The notes under the pieces were generated by a model, which was not told the origin of the DNA, searched no databases, and worked only from the letters and a program-made list of their open reading frames with translations. Below, piece by piece: positions 46,866-57,547 of a stretch of 64,000 nucleotides of DNA. The position numbers and the translations under genes were made by a program. How positions within the stretch are numbered: the stretch's first letter is position 1; each line of letters starts with the position of its first letter. The stretch comes from Vandiemenella viatica (taxonomy: Eukaryota > Arthropoda > Insecta > Orthoptera > Morabidae), in the NCBI GenBank assembly GCA_031002005.1, contig JARYHS010008074.1:177096494-177160493 (forward strand), written 5' to 3'.

Positions 46866-47130
46866 ATGACATCAAAATCGCCTACTACTAGCCACAAATC
46901 TGCAAGAAAAGCAAACAAAATATTGTACAAAACTACACTCTGATCATGTAACATCTAAATTCAAATCTACTGTATTATTTTTGTAAAAGTGTAAACATTC
47001 CTTTACGAAAATCTATTGTAAACCATATTATCATTTGGCTGAAGAGCACGACATGTGTGCTGCCAGCCCGCTTCCCCCATTAAGGGGGTTGAATGAAATG
47101 ACAATAAATATATATATATATATATATATA
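46866..47130 (+). other. 3' untranslated region and tail of the Jockey-type LINE
   Basis: The 3' region contains the inverted word pair CCCCC/GGGGG around ATTAA near 47074-47090, then TTGAATGAAATGACAATAAA and a (TA)n run to 47130. The hairpin and tail are likely recognised by the element's own RT, as known for related elements. The AATAAA may serve polyadenylation. Confidence 0.75.
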
Positions 47131-47143
47131 TTGATTTATTCGA
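47131..47143. repeat. Target-site duplication of Jockey-type LINE, right
   Basis: TTGATTTATTCGA, identical to 42141-42153. Confidence 0.9.
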
Positions 47144-48217
47144 TATGTTAATTTAATAAGTTACGCTTACCTAAAAGATTAACTGGCGTATCAAAAGTGA
47201 ACGTTGGATTAAGTCTGATGCATGGGACATATCATTTCGGAAGTGCTTACGAAATTTTGGATTACATCCTCCACAGTTTGAATGGTGTACCGAGAGTACC
47301 ACAGAGAGTATTACCCACCACACGAGACATCACAGTTGTCGGTCATGCATCCTAAACAATCGAGAAATGTGATGATATTTTGATATATCCGTGCCAATAA
47401 ACCAACGAAGCTGGGTGAACTGACTGCCACTGTCGATAGAGACGTGAATGCGGTCCTTGGAGCGGCTTCGGTGTTGTTGAGATACTGCAGCAAAATAATA
47501 ATTCGGAAGCCTATACTCGGCGCCAGCTGCTCGCTTATGCTAGTGAGCCCATGCGTTGGACCCTGCATGACTTTAAAGAAGTAGCTCAGTTCGGTGAAGA
47601 GGGACGAAATGCGTCAATAGTCAGGTTTGGTTGTGGCGCTAATCCTTTGAGGTGACGGATTCAACTCATCAGAAAGGCAATCTGCTTGGTCTTTGTGGTT
47701 CCATAATGAAGGGCGAAGAGTTTAGCCGGTATGAATTAGGTCCTCTGGTCAAACTGAGCCGACCCAAGACAGGTTTTTGCTATCATTAGCTTCCTGGAGA
47801 TCATTTGCTAATTTTAATGAACTTAATGTACTGCGATTACTGTGGAAATCTCCAGGATCATTTGGATCATCGGAGTCAGATTATGTGCGAATAGCTTTAG
47901 AAACATTCTTGATAATTCCAGCACATAATTTTGTCACCTAGTTCGCCATACATAAATGTTGATCGTATTTGACATAAGATCAACCGAACTGTTCTTGCAC
48001 TCATCTAAAAAAGCAGTATTCTGCCGATTTTTCCCAAGGACTTCAAACAACCATTTAAGTTTACACCGGGTCTACTTGTTACACTACGCCGGGATAGAGA
48101 GGCCCAATAGTTATAAAATGGTATACCATGATTTTCGGCACGTCTATGTGCATAATAATGAGCTCCTACGAAATGTTACCTGTTCAGTTTTCCAGTCACA
48201 ACAGAAGAACTGCTTGA
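47144..48217. other. Intergenic DNA, nothing recognised
   Basis: The segment 47200-47600 is of moderate GC with no motif in any frame. The 115-codon frame at 47956-48303 runs into SINE-A copy 6 and is not supported as a gene. Confidence 0.4.
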
Positions 48218-48450
48218 ACCGTAATCGGCGGGTGGTTGGTAACGCTCTGGCATGGCATTCTGGCATTCAAATCACCGTTCGGCAATCCAGATTTCGGTTT
48301 TAGATAGGTTCCCGAAATCATACTAGGAAAATGCCGGGATGGTTCCTACAAAATGCCGTGCCTGAATTCCTTGCCACCCATAGTCTCCCCACTCTTCCGA
48401 TTTCGGCGTTGACGAGGCTTACTGACCGAAAAGGGGAAAAATAACGCAAT
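48218..48450 (+). mobile_element. SINE-A copy 6, degraded, full length
   Basis: Plus-strand copy with head GGTGGTTGGTAACGCTCTGG, a changed box B (CATTCAAATCACC), the body AAAATGCCGGGATGGTTCC, CCTGAATTCCTTGCC and the tail GGCGTTGACGAGGC. There are more substitutions than in copies 3 and 5. Confidence 0.8.
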
Positions 48451-51023
48451 TGCTTCAATAATAGCAATGCATTTATCCCAGTGCATATTCGTTGCAAAGT
48501 TTTTCCTTGCAATCTTCAATGTAACTGTCCATCCGTTTCAAAATGCCTACTCATCTTGTTTATTTTGATGTCCAAACTTATTTCATGGGACTAGTAATTT
48601 ACTGGTCAGAGAAGCCAAATTTATTAGAACTGTTTCTTTCGGTTTAACAATACTCATATCAAGTAAGCAGAGACCATAGCTCATATAATCGGTGTTTACA
48701 GCGTATTAGTGAATTTCACACAAAATTTAAAATTATTGTAGTGCTGTAAACATTTTTTTTTTTTTTTTTGCCGTGTGAAATAATTTTAAGTGCAGAAAGT
48801 TTAAGTTTATGAGAGAAAATTTTGTTTGTTCGTGGTGATGGGTTTTGTAGCATCTCTCTTTTTAGTTCTTATGTGTATCAGTGTAATTTTTTGTGAATGC
48901 GCCCTTGCATGAGTAATAAATTTAAAATAATGTGGTCATCCTGTCGTTTATTTTCTTTATTGATTTGATACAAAATATCTTCTTATTCATTTAATATGCT
49001 TTACAATGATGAGTTGTTTGCGCTTGATTCACGAAACTCTTTTCTTTGCTCATCCCATATACATCTCTGGTTTCGTTTTTGATTTTCCTGAACAGTCTTT
49101 CCTGAATTTCCTTTAAAAGTCACTACAAATAACAAATTCATCTGTTCGAACGGTACTCTGTTCTCGTGATTCAATAAAGAAATTTTTAAGCAATAAGTTC
49201 GAACTTTAATTCACTGTCCCATTCATCTTGGTAACTAGATAATCTTTGCGCACTCTACAAGATGCATCAACTCAATGTTTTTTCATACAAAGTGTTTTCT
49301 TTGGGTTTCGTCAGTCAGTCATTTTAATCCACTAATTTCTGCGTAATTCGATTGTATATTGTAGTTGGGACCTTGGTGGTCATGGTTAATATTTATAAAT
49401 TAATTATTAATATAAATAAATGGGTAATTTAATTTTGTTTTATGAAGGAATGTAAATATTGATTTTTTAAAGAATCTCGATGTTAGTTGGAATATAGGAA
49501 AACTGTCACAATATGACATTTATTTTCTTATCATTGGCGATTACAAGTCTGAGCGAATTTACCGTTAACATTAACACAAATTGGCAAAATCATAAAAGCA
49601 ACGCTCAGAGAATTAGCCGTCATGAGCAAGCAAACAATTGTGTATTTACTTTTAAATCCATCTCAGAATTAATATGCAAGAAATAATGATATTTGGAAAC
49701 AACGTACAACGCAAGTTATGACGACCTCAGATATAGGTATCATAGTACTGTGACTTCAAATTTCAAAAAAATCTTGGGCGCCACGAATGAACAACATGTC
49801 ATTCGAAAATAACTAGTTCTGGCAAATTACGCCGCTAGCTCAGGGGTTTTTTAGTTACGAAGTTAGAACATGGATCTATCCTCTCAAAGACGCTTAAGGG
49901 TTCAGTTTCACGGAATGCACAATCAGATGGCTTGGTCGTAATAAGTTACCATTGTAGTTCTGCGTCTGCGGTGTTCGGAGATGACCCACGGTATGTGAGA
50001 CTTGTCTCACAAGGCGGCTACAGGAATGTCCTAGTGGTAATGCGCATCATCACATTACTGGCCGTGTCGCCGTGCACCGTGCGGAAGCCACTCCATCAAG
50101 CCGGCAGCGTCAGATTTCGGACTCCAGCAGTTAGCGAGAAAAGCCAACTTTCGGAGTCCACCACAGAATAGACTAGCATGGAATCGCATGAAGCTCGTCA
50201 CTCTTCTCTCTGCGAGGAAATTTCAGGGTCGGCCCCTTGCAGTCTCGAAGATCACATTTAACAGAAAATTCCCAGGATTTTTAAGTTATATGCTCATTTG
50301 GATTGGATCTTCATGTTGGCACCTAATATCACGTGATATCCCCGATGTCTTATTTGCCCCGCGTATATCACAGAGGTCGGACATATTCGGCTAAGTTTGG
50401 GGACGACTCTGTGTTCGGGCGGCAGTCATTTCCCGATGTGAGCGACCTTGTTGACCGCCCATCCCCAGGGAGCAGAATGTGTCGTCCGGCAGGCGGCAAA
50501 ACCCTTTATCCGCGACTTCCGGTCGCCGTGGTTTGGGAAGGCCACGATTAGCTTCAAGCCTACACAGCTAAATAAATCATTAATACTCGTTGCAACAAAG
50601 TAAACTGAATGTTCACCATTGCATTACAGTCCTCACTTGTAATCTTGCGTACTTTAGGAAATTACTAACAAAAACTATCTAGGTGGTCGCCCAAGATTTA
50701 TGAAAATTACTCTAACCTTATGATTTATATAATAAAAAATACACATTTTAATGTGGCGACAGCGCGTCACGTTATAATATACGGTAGTACTATATTTTTC
50801 ATCTCGCGCAATGAGAAAAAAAACTTGGAAAAATAATCATACGTTGTGTACTATAGCATTACAATCGTGCACGAAGCTTATTACAAATTTAATTTGGATT
50901 GCAGCACGTCAATATCAGCTCAGCAATTCATTTGTCGGCGCACTTTCCACCTTTTTTTTTTTTACTATGGCTTTGCGATCCATTCAAGTTGAACTCATCA
51001 GAACGGTTTAAGGATTGTGGAGA
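48451..51023. other. AT-rich DNA with a moderate-GC patch
   Basis: There is a T-run at 48752-48771. Between 49930 and 50560 the sequence is less AT-rich, with overlapping frames in different registers and no motif. I see no gene. Confidence 0.4.
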
Positions 51024-51170
51024 AGTAGCGGGATGGAAATCGGTGAAGACCTTTTAAACGGAAACATTCCGGCATTTACCTGGAGTGATGGTCTAGTAGG
51101 AAATCGAATCAGCGCCTTCCTAATGTCAGGTTCGAGAGTTACTCTTACCAGCTACGTGTAGTCGGGTACT
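51024..51170 (-). mobile_element. SINE-A copy 7, fragment
   Basis: ACATTCCGGCATTTACCTGG and the tRNA-like head complement GGTTCGAGAGTTACTCTTACC lie in the order expected for a minus-strand copy. The 3' half is degraded. Confidence 0.65.
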
Positions 51171-53089
51171 GCCAAACTTGGCACTGATGCGTAAGTTTTC
51201 TCCCACTGCAGATACTTATGTTTTCTTGCCATTTTCAATTTGACATTTTGTGTGGTTCTGAAAACCTTGAAAACTTCTCATGGCGACTGGAATACTGTCT
51301 TTAGAATGAGTAATTCAAGTTACGAATATACGGGTTTAAAGGTGGGGGTATTGATATAATTTCTTTATATTAGTAAGTAAGAAAAAGATCAGTAGGACAA
51401 TCTCGTAGACGATGTTACTTATAAACTTAAACATTTTCGAAAAAGGCAAATGGACACCAATCACTCCGGACTTCCGAATTCTTCAGCGCTAGCGACAAGT
51501 AGAATTCTTATCCAGACAACAACAAACTGACAGAAGTAGGAAAAAGTCCAACCTCAACCCTATTCCAGCGAAAAGTCAGGCTACTGCCCAGTACTATACA
51601 GCTGTGAAGTTGAGGGGGGGGGCCGATTAAGGGGAAGGTCAATTATAAGGTTTGTGGTGGAAACAACACCGAAAGTCATGATACAGTCTGCTGAACATCA
51701 AGAAGATGTCTCGTTAAACCTAACTTAAAAAAAAGAATTCATCATAGAGTCACGTGTTATTTGTTCGATGCAGTAACTACTCAGCAGTGACGGGTATTAC
51801 TATAAATGCTGATTTAGTGAAGTAGAGGTGAAGTATCCTGCAACAAGAATTTCACTTTCTGTTTATCTGGCATGAAGTAAAGGAACTATGATGTGAATCG
51901 GAGAGAGAATGCTTTCAACGAATATTTGAAAATTGTGTAGAATTTAAGATAAAGTGTATGCTGAAAATTGCAATAAGTGTTTTATGTAATGTTGCGCTAA
52001 AGAGATGTAACCATATTAACCAGCTGGGTAAGGTTTATTTATTTAGTTTTAATTTTTTGCAGATACTACATTGGCCTACTCATATGCTATTATGTTATAG
52101 TTTTCATTTCCAAGATCTCGTCCATCTTCTTAATACAGAATTAGTGACCTGACGGTGGAAATATTCAGACTGCATCACTTCATATGCAGGAACAGATTAT
52201 GTGACGCTAGTGAAGACAAAATTTGCGAAATTCAGCCTAATAATAAAGTTGGAGACTGAATGCATTGATTGTAACTAAGTCTCTAATTAACGATGATAAA
52301 GGAAAAGGAATGCTGCATATCAGTACAACTAAGTTCAAGGAAAATTAAGATAACTGTGTTTATTCACATTAGTACACCCAAACAAGTAATTTCAAACGGA
52401 TTCACTTCCATTTTGACCTATCATCGACCCATTCAACAAAGAATTTGTTACCACTAATAACCATTATCTTCATATCATGTCAGAAGATAGTTGCATTACA
52501 AAAGAACATACAATTACAGTATACAAATCTTGTCGGTCTCAAAACAGTTCTTTAAATGCGTGGTAGGATCCATAATTTGTTATAAATTAAAGAGTCGTTG
52601 GATTATTGTCAGCTGGCGTTATGAAAACGTGGCACTGTGGTTACCTTATAAACGGAAAGGAAATGATGTAAGACGAGATTGGACAGAATAATTTTATCAT
52701 CGGCAAATTCCATCTTGAAAGTCTGGTGGTAAGTGGAATTATCACCAGCCACTGTGTGAAGGGAGTACCGTGTATTCGTAGATTCCGGTAAAACCTCCCC
52801 TGCCAGAACAAACTTCCGTGGTCAACAATCTGCTGATGATCTGGGTCATCACGCTAGCCCACACTGTTAGAAAGTGATTCACAGTGCAAAGGATCATTCG
52901 ACAATTCAACGCTAATTGCGTCTAATCAGGCACGTCATCCGAAACAATCTCTTCGCTTTTGGATATACGCGTAAAGCTAGCGTTCCACTAGGATACTTTT
53001 GTTAACCGAACATCAAATGGTGCAAAGATTAATATGAGCGATCGTTCTAGAAATACTTAAAAATTGAAAGATGAGTAGAGATTCACATT
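51171..53089. other. AT-rich DNA, nothing recognised
   Basis: No frame with a motif and no clear repeat. A G-run lies near 51615. Confidence 0.4.
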
Positions 53090-53600
53090 TATACACCGGT
53101 ACGGCATAAACATCATCACGCAACAACGTATTCTTCATGCAGGTGGAGGTGGCATTCTCTTTCGGAGACTATGTCGTCAAAATTGGTATCGGTGGAACGT
53201 GAAACATCATTCCACAAAGGTCAACATAATCCACACGACAGTGTTCTCGCGCTTGCTCGTCTGCAATGTCCCTTTGAAGGAATCTTCCTTTAATAAGATC
53301 ATGCATTATGCCATCGCTCCCGACTCGTACCCGAATTGTTGGATAAACACTTCACAGACGTAAACTTGCTTCACTGGCCGACGAGGTTACCTGGCCTGAT
53401 CTCATCAAGCTTATCAGAATCGGTTCTTTATGTAATACATAAAATCTTCGTGAACTGTGAGACATTATTATTATTATTACTCCGCGATTCACTAAAAGTG
53501 GGTGGCGTAGGGTGCATTACACCCAATTATTCGGTGTTCATGGATCAGTATGACTATCCAACGTTTCCACTGTCTTGTCGAGTCCATGCCTAGATGAATA
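53090..53600 (+). pseudogene. Possible mariner-like transposase scrap
   Basis: Plus-strand reading near 53308-53440 gives PELLDKHFTDVNLLHWPTR followed by LPGLISSS. The shape (L-D-x-x-F, then W-P-x-R, then a degraded S-P-D-L) resembles the C-terminal part of mariner-type DDE/D transposases, where WPPRSPDL precedes the third acidic residue. The key Asp is replaced here and no terminal repeats are visible. This is a weak call based on one block. Confidence 0.35.
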
Positions 53601-54789
53601 GCCGCCGAAATACGGGTAAAGGATGCTGCTACACGAATCTAGACAAATATTTCATTGCAATTTTAAAGCAAGTAGACTGTTTTTATGTAAAAACGAAGAA
53701 ACAAAAGTGTTAATACCGCTAAAGAATGGAACTCTCAAAGCAAGCTTCAATTGTAGACCATTATCCACAATTTTCTGGTATTTTTTAGTTTCGTTTAAAT
53801 CAAGATAAAACACCAGTTACTCTTTCCTAGACCCAGATGAAACACCAAGAACAATGCTTAAATGAAAGATTAGTTCCTTTTCTGTCTGACGTAACCGATA
53901 GTTAGTACTGACGTTACACCAATATAAACAGATATTGTGACACTGGCGTTATTTTGCTGGAGAAATAAGGATGTAAGTATTTCTGCATTGCACCACCAAC
54001 ACAAGATGCTATCTCTTTAGGAATACACAGATCTTAGAACAAAACTGTCATGCGATCACTGTAGCGAACTGCGGCTACTAAAAAAAACTTAGACAATTAA
54101 GTCTGTGAATAGTAGAAAGGCATCTTCCTAATGCCGTTTCCAAACGTCGATCTAGGGAATGTTGAAGGCAGAGCAATTGGAGCGCACTCGACGTAATGAG
54201 CCGATGACACCGCACCACCTGTCGATGCTGCAACTGCTCCCGCCCAGATATATGGCAGAGAGTGTTTTAAGGCCACTTAAATCAACAGTCCATTTGATAA
54301 TTATACAGAGCAAGTAAAATGATTAGAAGATCCTCCATCTCCATGTAATATACTGACTAACGTGTTGTGGTTTGCTTGAGAAGATGGCAGAAATATCTTG
54401 ATTAATTATATGCAGCAAATGTAATTTATTTCTCCGAATGCGTTTCGCTTGTTCAGTGATACATCATTAGCGTTTTTCTGTTGTAATGCTAATATTTGAC
54501 TTTCAGTAAATAATTATGATATCATACATCGTAGCGCTACATTCTACTTAAATTTTCATCATGTAAACATTCTATAATTTTAATATTATAACTAAAATTT
54601 TAACTGTAGGATGTACTAAAAATCAAATACCAGCATTTTAAATAAATCAATAGAAAATTGCATATTCTCTTCAGTCCCGAGCTCATAATACAAGTGAAAG
54701 AGAACTACTATTGTGTTATTTACTTTGTGTTAATGCTAGTTAACAATGAATGACCATAATTTTTTAACAAACAATAATTATTTTTTTAA
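53601..54789. other. AT-rich DNA, nothing recognised
   Basis: Only short frames without motifs. Confidence 0.45.
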
Positions 54790-55095
54790 ATATGGTATAT
54801 ATATCATACCTCGGGAGTAGAGCAGGAAAATTATACACACAACTTCACTGCTTCATGTTACTTTATTTCATGGAAAAAATATATGTCTTTACCTTTATTT
54901 CGAAGAGCCATGTTGTACAGCTGCAGGATTCCAAGTTTCCAATCAGGGCTGCCAAAAGCGGAAGATCGAACATATGAGCTGTGAGAAGTGCGATGTATAT
55001 TGTAGATAATACGATAGGCCAGAAAAGGTTCAGCTGTGCAGTGGCCCAAGAAAAAAATAATTTCTGGAGATATCATATATGATACCTCGGGACTG
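54790..55095 (+). repeat. Two direct copies of a short word, about 280 bp apart
   Basis: ATCATACCTCGGGA (near 54802) and ATGATACCTCGGGA (near 55077) are followed by loosely similar sequence, AGAGCAGGAAAATTATACA and GAAGAGGATATGATTATGC. The second is preceded by the near-palindrome GAGATATCATATATGATAC. This could be two units of an old tandem repeat or remnants of long terminal repeats; the similarity is short. Confidence 0.4.
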
Positions 55096-55544
55096 AAGAG
55101 GATATGATTATGCAGTGAAAGGAGTGAAAAACGTTTGAAGAACAAAACGAAACAATTATAAACGCAACTGATCACTTCTATTGAGAAACCTGGATCATGA
55201 AATCCAGTTATATACCGATTCAGTCTGTGGTTAACATTTCAATGGCATAAACACTCTTTCCTTCTAAGACTTACCACCCTGTACACGTAACTGATAAACG
55301 TGTTGTAATGGTACGTAGCCGTTCGTTGGCTATTATTTTTGTATGGATTATACACCAGTTAAAAGAACGTCAAGGAAAACGTACGTACTTCGATGTGTTT
55401 TTCAATCTTCTAAACAGTTTACTGCATTCAAATTACAATTACGAATTTTAAATAATTTCTTTCAATATTTAAAATCAATTCTTACAGTTTCTTTTAGTTT
55501 TTTTCATTTATAATTTACAGAATTGTTAAGTGTACTTCTAAACA

Positions 55545-55700
55545 ATAGTTGATATTGTTATGTTGGTTGTCCGGGTGGAACCGCGACAATTTATCGAAAC
55601 CTATCGTTTCAGCCATCATTTTGTGGCTTTCTTCAGAGGACTGCCGTGGCTGGAATCGCTGCCGTCTATATATAGCTCCTGGGCCGAAGCAGCGACCGAT
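55545..55700 (-). repeat. Dispersed repeat with GAAGA-hairpin-GAAA motif
   Basis: On the minus strand CTGAAGA is followed by a small hairpin AGCCA...TGGCT and then GAAACGATAGGTTTC. The block also yields the open phrase HKMMAETIGFDKLSRFHPDN. I believe this phrase is typical of repeats and not of a host gene, but I cannot name the family. Confidence 0.4.
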
Positions 55701-55793
55701 CAATATTACAAAGCCATCGCCATATCGAAAATAATATGGCGGAGACGCGGCAAAAGCAGCCCAAAGTACCCAGTAACATCACGGGGTGTCCCA

Positions 55794-55843
55794 TGACGTC
55801 ACAAATTTTAATTCATTTGCGCTATCCGTTCGAAGTGACGTCA
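55794..55843. promoter_or_regulatory. Pair of perfect CRE-like palindromes
   Basis: TGACGTCA occurs exactly at 55794-55801 and again at 55836-55843, 42 bp apart start to start. This is the consensus for CREB/ATF-type bZIP factors. They sit in a region that looks like a dispersed repeat, so they may be part of a transposon promoter and not a host element. Confidence 0.4.
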
Positions 55844-56135
55844 CTGAAGCTCCCCCTCCACCAACGTGGCCGGTCGGAGGGACGCTTGCGCCCCGCATTT
55901 TTATAATCGAGCATGACCATTGACCATATCTGGCCAAGAAATGTGTAATCTTTACACATAAAAATACAGGTTCCGTTTGTTCGTGCTTGCAAACTAAAAA
56001 AGTAGTCGATCGGTTGACTTGAAATTTTGGAAGAATGTGGTAGGCGGCACAAAGAATGTTTTTAGAAACCAAAAATTTAATAAAACCGTCCCTTCTCCCC
56101 TTAAAACCCCTCAATTTGTATAAAAACCATATATT

Positions 56136-56315
56136 GTATACGATTTCGATGGAACTTTGCACACATATACTGTAAAACAAACAGAAAAATACTGTCAAAA
56201 TTTCGTTTACAAAAATCCAACCTCTCTCTCCCTTTCTTACCAATGTTCTTTAACATACCCACAGTTTTTATCCGATATCAATTAAACTTTGCAGAAGTAT
56301 ACCATAAAACAAACT
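56136..56315 (+). repeat. Dispersed repeat core, copies 4 and 5 in tandem
   Basis: GATGGAACTTTGCACACATA (near 56148) and TTAAACTTTGCAGAAGTATA (near 56282) are two copies about 132 bp apart. Each is followed by a (T)GTAAAACAAAC or CATAAAACAAAC word. The pattern links to 3223, 4179 and 16549. Confidence 0.6.
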
Positions 56316-56374
56316 CAACTGAGTAGGACGCTTTGGTCGGGTAATAGAAAAAGGTTTCAGAATCCTTGTTGAAG

Positions 56375-56845
56375 AGAGAGTGATGAGGGAATGCACTAGA
56401 AAAGTAAGGGAGTTGGGTTACAAAACGTTTATCAGATCATTAATTGAAAATGGTAGTGAAGTATGGTAGCCACATTTTGGGTATCAAATACAGGAGGGCT
56501 GCTAAATTTGCCTCTGGATATTACCGCAGATCACAATCAGTAAGTCATATGGTAAAGAAACTGTAATGGGATTCATTGGAAGACAGGAGGAGGGTAAATA
56601 GAGTCATGGGAGTGTCAAGGCGTATATTGGTGATGAGGCGTGAGATGATATTAGTGAAAGAATTAGGAGAGATGCATGGAAGGGAAAAGACGACCATGAC
56701 CGCAAACTGACATTGGATATCAGGTCAAATGGTGTGGGAATATTTTCTTTCCCAGGTAAGGGGGTTAGGGATTGAAATAAATTACCAAGAGAAACGATGA
56801 ATAGCTTACCAAAAACGCTAAAAGAATTTATAGTTTAATTTAGTA
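56375..56845 (+). pseudogene. CR1/L2-like LINE reverse transcriptase, C-terminal remnant
   Basis: Plus-strand reading gives MRECTRKVRELGYKTFIRSL, then IENGSEVW, then AAKFASGYYRRSQSVSHMV, WDSLEDRRRVNRV and, after frame changes, IFSFPGKGVRD and NKLPRETMNSLPKTLKEFI. These correspond to the region after the palm in CR1/L2 elements: L-V/I-R-P-x-L-E-Y-G-x-x-V-W, A-A-R-F-V-x-x-x-Y, the L-x-W-x-x-L-E-x-R-R block and the terminal W-N-x-L-P block. Stops within W-stop-PH and others show decay. It may be the same family as the endonuclease at 21.8-24.8 kb, but they do not overlap so this cannot be tested here. Confidence 0.8.
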
Positions 56846-57254
56846 CCTCGTAAAATGAAAGGGAATAATTGGTGTGTAGGAAAATAGCCACCGGAGCGTT
56901 TGTTCCTTCGCAATTAAATTAATTTATCCTATTGGCGCAATGGTACTGGATTGTACCGGCAGCAAGGGCAGTAATAAAACCATAGCGTGATTTGCAGCTC
57001 ACTTGGACGATTTCATTTACTGTCGTCTCCAGTTTGCTAGAGCGACGCAAATCACCCTCTTCTGGGCTGTCAGGCCCATAAAAAACTTATTGATTCTGAC
57101 ACTTAGCATTGCCCACAGCCTAGGAACTGGTGATATTATAGTATAGAGAAATGTGTTACATTTCTTAACTAAACTCTGTTTTTATTTTATGTTTAATACT
57201 AAATGTTACTCAGTTAACGTCAATGTATTTGAATATCGGTTAATAATTGAAAAG

Positions 57255-57547
57255 GGCCGTGCACGTACGTTCAATAACCAAAGTGACAGACATCTTAAAA
57301 AGAGTCATGGCCCAAAAATGGAAGTGGGCTGGTCAGTGGTCATATTGCTCGCAAAAGAGATGACAGATGGACTACGGCAGTACTGGATTAGATACCAAGG
57401 AACCTGAAAAGAGCAAGAGGAAGACCCCCGGATCGCTGGGATAAAGACATACGTCGAGTTACAGGCGTGAACTGGAAGAGAGTTGCTCAAGATCGAGCAG
57501 CCTGGAGAGAACTGCAACAAAACTACTTAGAATTAAATTGTATTATA
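57255..57547 (+). pseudogene. RTE-like or related LINE, C-terminal fragment
   Basis: The reading KVTDILKRVMAQKWKWAG, then DDRWTTAVLD, LKRARGRPPDRWDKDIRRV and NWKRVAQDRAAWRELQQNY matches the cysteine-poor C-terminal end common to many arthropod endonuclease-reverse transcriptase LINEs. In those, KWxWAGHVxRM, RGRPxxRWxDDIRR and W...AQDRxxWR.LEEAY are the hallmarks. One frame change and one nonsense codon are present. It ends at a stop near 57546. I am confident of the domain and less so of the clade. Confidence 0.8.

Larger units (their letters stand above)
42154..47130 (+). mobile_element. Full-length Jockey-type LINE, 4.98 kb, inactivated
   Basis: The element is bounded by a perfect 13-bp duplication and includes, in order: a 5' region of about 530 bp with 17-bp tandem repeats, ORF1 (Gag with zinc knuckles), a 34-bp spacer, ORF2 (endonuclease and RT), about 265 bp of 3' untranslated DNA with the hairpin CCCCC-ATTAA-GGGGG and an AATAAA word, and a (TA)n tail. 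Because the 5' part is complete and the duplication is clean, it was inserted as a full-length copy. ORF1 has one frameshift and ORF2 at least four, so it cannot move by itself. The ORF1 PRE_C2HC-like region and the ORF2 motifs fit the Jockey superfamily. Its C-rich plus strand contrasts with the AT-rich surroundings. Confidence 0.92.

Noticed and set aside
55779..56243. 154-codon minus-strand open frame
   Set aside because: It overlaps the dispersed repeat cores and the CRE pair, has no domain, and its low stop density is explained by composition. It looks repeat-derived, not a gene.
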